From Henckelia pumila (lineage: Eukaryota > Streptophyta > Magnoliopsida > Lamiales > Gesneriaceae): a stretch of DNA of 64,000 bases. The position numbers and the translations under genes are program-made. The DNA lies in contig NC_133120.1 in assembly GCF_033568475.1 (NCBI RefSeq), forward strand, positions 85,516,151-85,580,150, read 5' to 3'. Positions 56,776 through 64,000 of the stretch are shown piece by piece (the first letter of the stretch is position 1; each line of letters opens with the position of its first letter). The notes below the pieces were generated by a model, which searched no databases, was not told the DNA's origin, and was given only the letters and a program-made list of their open reading frames with translations.

Positions 56776-59700
56776 TTACCCGAACAACTCCCGGTAGCGA
56801 GTCCTCATGTCTGCCTCGGTCTCCCAAGTAGCTTCCTCCTCCGAGTGATTCAGCCACTGGACTCTGACCATCGGTATGACCCGCGTCCTAAGCCTCCACT
56901 CCTCCCTTGCCAAGATCCGTACTGGCCTCTCCTCATACACTAGATCTGGTGGCAACTGTAAGGGCTCGAAATCCAACACATGCGATGGGTTAGAGACATA
57001 TCTCCGAAGCATGGATACATGGAAAACGTTGTGCACTGCCGCTAGCCCTGGTGGTAGAGCTAAACGGTAGGCCAACGTGCCAACTCTCTCCAAGATCTCG
57101 AATGGCCCTATATACCTCGGATTAAGCTTGCCTCTCCGGCCAAAACGCACTACTCCCTTCATAGGTGACACCTTCAGGAATACGTGATCACCTACAGTGA
57201 ACTCCAAATCTCGACGTCTGGCATCTGCATAACTCTTCTGCCAACTCTGAGCAGTCCTCATCCGATCTCGAATCTGAGTCACTATGTCAGCTGTTTGCTG
57301 CACAATCTCAGGACCCAGCAAAATCCGCTCACCAACCTCATCCCAATGCACAGGAGATATACATCTCCTCCCATACAATGCTGCATAAGGAGCCATACCT
57401 ATAGACGACTGAAAACTGTTGTTATAGATAAACTCCACTAATGGCAGTCTAGTCTCCCAAGAGCCCCAAAAATCAATGACACAAGCTCTCAGAAGATCCT
57501 CGAGAACCTGGATCACCCTCTCAGACTGACCATATGTCTGGGGATGAAATGCTGTACTGAACAAAAGCCTCGTCCCCAAAGCTGTGTGCAGACTCTTCCA
57601 AAATGCAGATGTGAATCTCGGATCTCTGTCTGACACAATAGACACTGGTATGCCATGCAGTCTAACAATCTCTCTGATGTAAAGCTCTGCATACTGTGTC
57701 AAAGTATAAGTAGTCCTCACCGGCAAGAAATGAGCTGACTTGGTGAGTCTATCCACAATCACCCAAATCGCTGTGCAACCTCTGGCACTCCTCGGTAAGC
57801 CAACCACAAAGTCCATCGTAATATTCTCCCATTTCCATTCCGGAATAGGAAGAGGTCTAAGAAGTCCTGCTGGACGCTGATGCTCTGCCTTGACTTGCTG
57901 ACAAGTCAAGCACTCTGACACCACTCTCCCGATGTCACTCTTCATCCCGGGCCACCAATACAATAGCTGCAAATCTTTGTACATCTTCGTACTTCCGGGG
58001 TGAATGGAGTACGGAGATGTGTGAGCCTCTGCTAAAATCTCAGCTCTCAACTGATCGACGTTCGGTACCCATATCCTACCACGGTACTGAACGATATCAT
58101 CCTCCACTGTATACAAGAGATTACCTCTAGCCTCATCTCTCTGTCTCCATCGCTGCAACTCCTCATCAGTAGACTGTCCCTCCCTAATCCGATCTCGCAG
58201 AACTGGCTGCACCGTCAACACTGACAATCTCGGTGCACGACCATTCGGATAACACTCCAAGCCAAATCTCTGAATCTCGCTCTGTAGTGGTAACTGTACG
58301 GTCAAACATGATACCACTGACGACTTCCGACTCAAAGCATCGGCCACTACATTAGCTTTACCCGGATGGTAGCTAATGTCACAATCATAGTCCTTCACCA
58401 ACTCCAACCATCTGCGCTGTCTCATGTTCAACTCCTTCTGTGTGAAGAAGTACTTGAGACTCTTGTGGTCTGTAAAAATCTTGCACTTCTCGCCATACAG
58501 ATAGTGCCTCCAGATTTTCAAAGCGAAAACCACTGCTGCCAACTCCAAGTCATGCGTCGGATAATTCTGCTCATGAATCTTCAGCTGTCTCGACGCATAC
58601 GCAATAACCTTACCACACTGCATAAGCACTGCGCCTAAACCTAGTTTAGACGCGTCGGTGTACACCACTAACTCCTCGTGTGGTACTGTCATCGCTAACA
58701 CTGGTGCAGTAGTGAGTGCTTCCTTTAGCTGATCGAAACTCCTCTGACAGTCTGAACTCCAGATAAACTTCGCATTCTTCTTGGTCAAGAAAGTCAAGGG
58801 TACTGCAATAGAGGAAAAACCCTTGATAAACTTCCTATAATATCCTGCCAAACCCAAGAAACTGCGAATCTCTGAAGCATTCTTCGGAATACCCCAATTC
58901 TGCACTGCCTCAACCTTAGACTGATCAACTGCAATCTCATCCCTCGAAATAATATGGCCAAGAAATGCCACCTGCTCAAGCCAAAACTCGCACTTGCTAA
59001 ACTTGGCATACAACCGAAGATCCCTCAAAGTCTGCAAGGCCGTCTGAAGATGTTGTCTATGCTCCTCGATGCTCTTAGAATAGATCAAAATATCATCAAT
59101 AAAGACTATGATGAACTGATCTAAATACGGCTGAAAGACTCGGTTCATGAGATCCATGAAAACCGCTGGAGCATTGGTCATCCCAAATGGCATCACTAAG
59201 AACTCGTAATGCCCATATCGTGTTCTGAAAGCAGTCTTGGACACATCTGCATCTCTGACACGCAACTGATGATACCCAGATCGCAGATCGATCTTGGAAA
59301 ACACTGAAGCTCCCTGCAACTGGTCAAATAAATCCTCTATCCTCGGCAGTGGATACTTATTCTTCACTGTAACCCTGTTTAGCTCTCGGTAATCGATGCA
59401 CAGTCTCATACTGCCATCCTTCTTCTTCACAAACAGCACCGGAGCTCCCCATGGAGAAAAGCTAGGACGAACAAAGCCTTTCTCTAAAAGCTCCTGAATC
59501 TGCTCCTTCAACTCTTTCATCTCAGTAGGAGCAAGTCTGTACGGTGCCTTAGAGATAGGCACAGTGTCTGGCACTAACTCGATGCTGAATTCCACATCTC
59601 TCACTGGTGGAATTCTTGCAACATCCTCCGGAAAGACATCCGGAAAGTCACGAACTACCTCTATATCTGATAAAGATCTGCTAGATGGATCTGAGGCCGT

Positions 59701-60149
59701 GACAATACTGGCTAGAAACCTCTGGCAACCCCGTCTCAACAACTTTCTCGCCTGAATGAGAGATATCACTTGAGGAATATCACTGCTCCGAGATGCCTGG
59801 AAAGTGAACGGGTCGCCTACTAAAGGTCTCACTGATACTGATCTCCGACAAAAATCAATCGAAGCTCCATTGACTGTCAACCAGTCCATACCCAAAATAA
59901 GATCAAAACCACTCAAAGGCAAAACTACTACATCTGCTCGAATGGAGTGTCCCTGAAGCTCCAACTCCAACTCTCGAATGACCTTCGAGGTAGAAATAAT
60001 CTGTCCTGACGGCATAGTAACATCATACCCACTGTCAGAACTCTCAGGTGTGATGCCTATCCGCCTGATAAACTCCAGGGAGATAAACGAATGCGTAGCC
60101 CCTGAATCTAGCAACGCAAACGTGGAGTTACCTCCTACTAGAATTCTCC
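56776..60149 (-). CDS. Chromovirus Pol: protease, RT, RNase H, integrase, chromodomain (exon 2 of gag-pol)
   Basis: The conserved frame has no ATG near its start. The first protease codon I can count from (60114) is TTG, and the frame extends in to the predicted splice acceptor at 60150. From 60114 there are 1112 codons. Domains: protease LDSGATHSF (2-10), RT with FIDDILIYS (338-346), RNase H with VYTDAS (484-489), the integrase zinc region ending CLTCQQVK (735-742), and a core with Asp768, Asp829 and Glu865. The spacing of 35 between the last two matches D,D35E. The C-terminus ([16 protein letters not shown] near 1085-1100) is chromodomain-like. Catalytic residues look intact. The usual HPQTDGQ reads HPQTYGQ, a change next to but not in the active site. 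It is probably translated as a fusion with Gag after splicing. Confidence 0.93.
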
Positions 60150-60354
60150 CTGCACGCAGAAAATTCCCAACAATTCACACAACTACTAAACTTTTCCCCC
60201 AACAAATCACTAATAATCCCATAATTCTAATCACAAGTAGAAACATGCTTTTTAATCTAACATGCAGTTAAATAACCCAAATAGCAACAATTCCAAAATA
60301 AAGACGAAATTTTAACCAAAGGAAAATTATTAAAATGCTAGGAGTAGGATATAC
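60150..60354 (-). other. Predicted intron between gag and pol (205 bp)
   Basis: On the minus strand the donor is ACCG|GTATAT and the acceptor GCGTGCAG|GG. Removal joins the gag frame (after codon 348) to the pol frame in phase 1, giving the conserved T-G-R-I-L-V junction before the protease. The segment is AT-rich, as plant introns are, and unlike the flanking coding DNA. If retained, gag ends four codons inside the intron. Confidence 0.78.
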
Positions 60355-61399
60355 CGGTGATCAAAGAGGTGTCTGGATCTACCTCCTCAGCCTGCATCAC
60401 AAACACTCTCCCAGCAGTGTTCTTCTTCCTCGGGCAGTTAGCAATCTGATGCCCTGGCTCCCTACAATGGTAGCACACTCCCGCTCCCAAAAGACAAGGT
60501 CCCGAATGCATCTTCTGACACTTCGGGCAAGTAGGATAAGCTATGGCATTAGGGGCCCCGCCCCTCTGCTGCTGCGGCCTCTGCTGCAGTGGCCTCTGCT
60601 GCTGATTCGGGCCCTTAGCCGGCCCTGTATACTGCTTCTTCGCAGGAGGCTGCGAAGATGGTCGCTGGTACCCAGCCTGAAACTGCCTCTTTCCCTGCTG
60701 CTCCCTCTGGATCTCTCTCCGACCCTCCTCGAAACGCAAGGCTCTACTGACTGCAGACTCATAAGTAAGGACGGCTGCCATACGAACATCATGCCTGATA
60801 TCAGCCTTCAGGCCCTCCACAAACTGCCTCAACTTCTCCTGCGGACTATCAGCAATCAAGGGCACAAAGTGACAGCCCCTCTCGAACAGTCTCACATACT
60901 CAACCACGGCCTTGTCCCCCTGACGGAGACTCATAAACTCACGGATCATGCGACTGCGCACATCCTCAGTAAAGTACTTGGCGTAGAAGATACGCCTAAA
61001 CTCTGCCCAGGTCAGTGTAGGAAGGTGAACTCCCCTGGCTGCACCCTCCCACCAGAGCGCTGCATCACCCCGCAGCATGTACGTCGCACAGTTCACCCTG
61101 TCGGTGTCTGTGATCCCCATATAAGCAAAGATGAACTCCAGAGAGCGAATCCATCCCTCCGCCACCAAAGGATCGGTGGTACAAACAAACTCCTTGGGTC
61201 CCTTCTTCCGGAACCTCTCAGCAACGTCCTCCTCGTGGGACAACCTGGGACGAGTAGCCTGCTGCTCTAACAGAGCAGTAATCCCTGCCATCATATTTGC
61301 ATTGGCCTGCTCCAATGCTGCAATAGGGTTCTGCGGAGGTGGAGGTGGAGGTCCCCCACGTCTGTTAACTGGTCTAGGAGGCATTCTGCACCACGACAT
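60338..61399 (-). CDS. Chromovirus Gag (353 aa if unspliced)
   Basis: This is the structural capsid-nucleocapsid protein of the Gypsy element. It starts MSWCRMPPRPV with a Pro-rich N-terminus, then the retrotransposon gag domain (about 70-200, including YMLRGDAALWWEGA and the TWAEFRRIFYAKYF block). A Gln/Pro-rich linker follows, then a CCHC knuckle CYHCREPGHQIANC at residues 309-322. The frame stops at 60338, five codons past the predicted splice donor. The unspliced transcript would therefore make Gag alone and the spliced one Gag-Pol. The Met at residue 6 is an alternative start. The primer site is 160 bp upstream. Confidence 0.93.
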   Translation of the reverse strand: MSWCRMPPRPVNRRGGPPPPPPQNPIAALEQANANMMAGITALLEQQATRPRLSHEEDVAERFRKKGPKEFVCTTDPLVAEGWIRSLEFIFAYMGITDTDRVNCATYMLRGDAALWWEGAARGVHLPTLTWAEFRRIFYAKYFTEDVRSRMIREFMSLRQGDKAVVEYVRLFERGCHFVPLIADSPQEKLRQFVEGLKADIRHDVRMAAVLTYESAVSRALRFEEGRREIQREQQGKRQFQAGYQRPSSQPPAKKQYTGPAKGPNQQQRPLQQRPQQQRGGAPNAIAYPTCPKCQKMHSGPCLLGAGVCYHCREPGHQIANCPRKKNTAGRVFVMQAEEVDPDTSLITGISYS

Positions 61400-61558
61400 A
61401 TTTCTTTACGTAAATCGCCATGCATAACTAAGTGGTTTAAAATTTAATGCTAACTTAAATTCTAAAAATTAAATCATGCTATAAACACTTAAAACTTACA
61501 GACCGGTAGCGTGAACTTCTGAGCTCGCATAGCAGTAATGACCCCTCCGAGGACCGTG

Positions 61559-61569
61559 CTCTGATACCA
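61559..61569 (-). other. Primer-binding site, tRNA-Met type
   Basis: TGGTATCAGAG on the minus strand, two bases from the 5' LTR, as in Tekay/Del elements. Confidence 0.9.
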
Positions 61570-61571
61570 AC

Positions 61572-64000
61572 TGAAACGACCCTAACTCTATAATTAATAA
61601 ATAAATATGCGGAAATTTTTTTTTATATATATAGTTACTAAATAAAATATGTACATATATGCCCATACATATATGCACAGAATAAAAAGTTTTAAAATAA
61701 ATAAATAAATAAATAAACAATTAAATACTTAAATAAAAATGCATTCTTTAAAATAAAATAAATATCTGAGTTAAATATTTAATTAAAAGTACTGCATAAA
61801 TAAAATGATTAAAATTTTCATGCACTAACAATATTCCATAAAATATTCAAAATTCCCAACCACTGAAAAATAATATAAAATGTAGCATGCTGACATAAAT
61901 AAACATGCACGTGACTCAGACATCTATCACGGTCACGGGGTCACTACCTGTCCGCTCATACATCCTCGCCTCCGGTGGATACAACATCCTCCTCAACGTA
62001 CTCACGTGCACCATACCAGTGTAGTGAGCCTAGAGGCCCAACATGCTAACATAACAAGGGTTTAAAATAATTTAAAACAATTAAATACTAATACATATAT
62101 ATACATGAATGAGCATGCTTAAAAATTACATAACATAACTTAACTTAAATAAACTTAAATAACATAATACATAACATTGTTGAGCAATTAATTTTTCTAA
62201 CATCGCATGGTTGTATCCGTAGTGTAACCTTAAATCATACATTAAATACTGATCAGCGTGGAAACCAACGTACGTGGCGGTGACGAATCACCTCTTAAAT
62301 TGGCAGTAGACTGCCCTTCAATAGGTCACATATGGGGACGAATCCCCCTTAAATTGTCACACTACTTCAACTTCCAACATAAAATATTTTATTACTGCTC
62401 AACCTTTAAAAATTAAATTATGCATAAAATTATTTCATGAATGCATGTACTTAAATAAAAATGTGTGTCCTTCATATATATTTAATTTAATTTCTTACTA
62501 ATATAAATATTAAAATAACTTCAATGCATAAAAATAATTAAATATATTCAGGACACATGCAAATTTCTCATGGATTGTACTGGACTGCTGGCCCTAACAC
62601 TCAAGCACATTTACTTAAATCTGGCCCATTAACATACTTAAGCCCAATAAAATTGATCTAAGCCCAATTAAATAATTAAAGCCCATAAATAACCAATTCT
62701 GGCCCAATGGGCCCAAAAGCCCAAAGACTGGCCCAATAATTTTCACGGGCCCTAAAGCCATAAAAATTATTGGACTCACTTAATTAAATTAATTAAGCCC
62801 AAATAAATTATCTTAGCCCAAAATAATTAAATGGAGCCCAATAAAATTTTAAGATTTAATTAGGCCCATTAAACCCTTAATTAAACTTAAAAACTTAAAA
62901 ATAAAAATACCCGAGCCCAACTAACCTAACCCAAACCCGGACCCAACTAACTTGACCCACTTACTTCCAGATCCGACCCGGACCCAAGACCCGACCCGGA
63001 AACAACCTGGAGCCCTAAACCCGATCACCCTATGCCCTAATCTGCTGCGGCCGTGAGCAGCAGCCACTCCTTGGCTGCTGCCGGCCTGCTTCGGCCGCCC
63101 CTGGCCGGAGCGCCGCCGCCCAGACGTAGCCCACGTTTGGGCGGTCCTAACCTGCCCCTAGACCCAACCCCATGCAGCCCAAGCCACTGAACCCAAAGCC
63201 TCTTCCAACAGCCCTAACCTGCGCAGCCCAAGAGCCGAAACTGCCTCCAGCCCTCTCCTGGCTATTTTGGCTCGGTCTCTTCGAGACACCCAGATTCAAG
63301 CCACCCTCACCTAGCCTATGAACCCCTGGACAGCAGCTGGACGCCCCATGGTTGAAGAAAACGTGAGCAAGATGGAATGAATACATAAACAAAGTGCATA
63401 ACAATCAAAAGCCAACATTTTTCTGAAAATTTCTTAAACCTTTCGGTGTATACACGACACACACATACTGATATCTGATAGGTACAAAACATAGGGAAGA
63501 ATTCATGCCTTTCACCGTAGACGAAGAGAAAAAACCGAAAGTGAGACGATTCCGGGACGACGGGGCGACGACGATGAACTTTGGACCTTCAAGACCGAGG
63601 CTATGGAGTTTTCTTGGGGATGACTGGCCGAAGAAGAGGATGAATAGGGAATGGGTGTCGGCTGCATCTTGAAGACGTGGGCTTGGGTTTGGGTAGATTA
63701 GGTTTTTAAAATAATTAAAATTAGGTAAATAGATAATATAATTAATTAGGTTAGTAATATACAAAATAATATAATTTAAACTCCACCTAAAAAGATTTAA
63801 ATCTGATATTAAATCATAAATCCCGAAATATTAAATTAGGGAATTTTTAAAGATAATTAAAAATCAATATTTTGGCTTATTTTGAATAAAAACAGGCTCC
63901 TAAAATTATATAAAATTAAATACTAAAAATAGTGAGGTATTAAAACTCAAAATATTTTTGGGCTCTTAAAAGGCTCATGAAATAAATTGGATAGAAAGTT
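61572..64000 (-). repeat. 5' LTR of the chromovirus, cut by the window end
   Basis: It matches 54083-56516 nearly base for base; about 220 bp of the LTR lie outside the window. Differences seen include a two-base (AT) change near 62505 and missing TAAT-type bases near 63953. Confidence 0.93.

Larger units (their letters stand above)
54083..64000 (-). mobile_element. Ty3/Gypsy chromovirus, Tekay-like, nearly complete (3' beyond window on the plus map)
   Basis: It lies on the minus strand with LTRs 54083-56730 and 61572 to beyond 64000, a polypurine tract, a tRNA-Met primer site, gag, and a long pol in the order PR-RT-RNaseH-INT with a chromodomain-like end. The LTRs agree at about 99% by eye over the 2.4 kb that can be compared, so the insertion is young. 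The 5 bp before it are GTAGC (54078-54082); the partner repeat is out of view. Apart from a predicted intron between gag and pro, the reading frames are open. Confidence 0.93.

Noticed and set aside
60335-61270. 311-codon plus-strand frame opposite gag
   Set aside because: It is the shadow of the gag frame: Leu/Arg/Ser-rich with no domain, and its antisense partner has clear gag motifs.

Overview
This window is nuclear DNA from a flowering plant. It is AT-rich and dominated by nested transposable elements, with a few intact host genes in islands between them. The host genes are a group IX ERF transcription factor, a pair of proline/histidine-rich secreted proteins and a PHT1 phosphate transporter. 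These, the spliceosomal introns and the element families point to a eudicot; an asterid of the Lamiales is my guess and is not proven here.

Layout. (1) 1273-10815 is a minus-strand Sirevirus-like Ty1/copia element with a 5-bp target duplication (GTAGT), a tRNA-Met primer site and a polypurine tract. Its coding region is decayed. (2) A 5.4-kb segment (6552-11976) is repeated in direct tandem at 11977-17400, almost without change. It carries half of the copia element, one LTR and the 5' end of a CACTA transposon. (3) 16428-24425 is the rest of that CACTA element (TAA target duplication), with arrays of cruciform-forming repeats at both ends, a nested solo LTR and a long-inverted-repeat element. 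(4) 24426-37481 is a gene island with the ERF gene, an inverted duplication carrying two divergent secreted-protein genes, two SINEs, several MITEs, a Mutator-type element and a small endogenous pararetrovirus fragment. (5) 37482-44209 is a three-level nest, an LTR inside an LTR inside an LTR. (6) 44210-51279 holds the PHT1 gene, with a P1BS phosphate-starvation site and a 5'-UTR intron, followed by a Helitron end and gene-poor DNA. (7) 51280-54082 is the start of a Tat-type Gypsy element whose ORF is cut by a young Tekay-type chromovirus, 54083 to beyond 64000. The two nested LTRs at 37482-44209 belong to the same family as this chromovirus.

The most unusual signals are: a roughly 37-bp quasi-palindromic motif found 15 times across the copia element, in LTRs and coding DNA, mostly in one reading frame with the peptide pattern G-V-A-x-x-V-A-N-T-x-x-N-T; a canonical GT-AG intron that separates Gag from Pol in the chromovirus, so that unspliced RNA would give Gag and spliced RNA Gag-Pol; the 5.4-kb tandem duplication; reciprocal empty insertion sites in the inverted gene duplication; and a ten-copy palindrome array just upstream of a TATA box in a solo LTR. 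All coordinates come from reading the sequence by eye. No alignment or database search was run.
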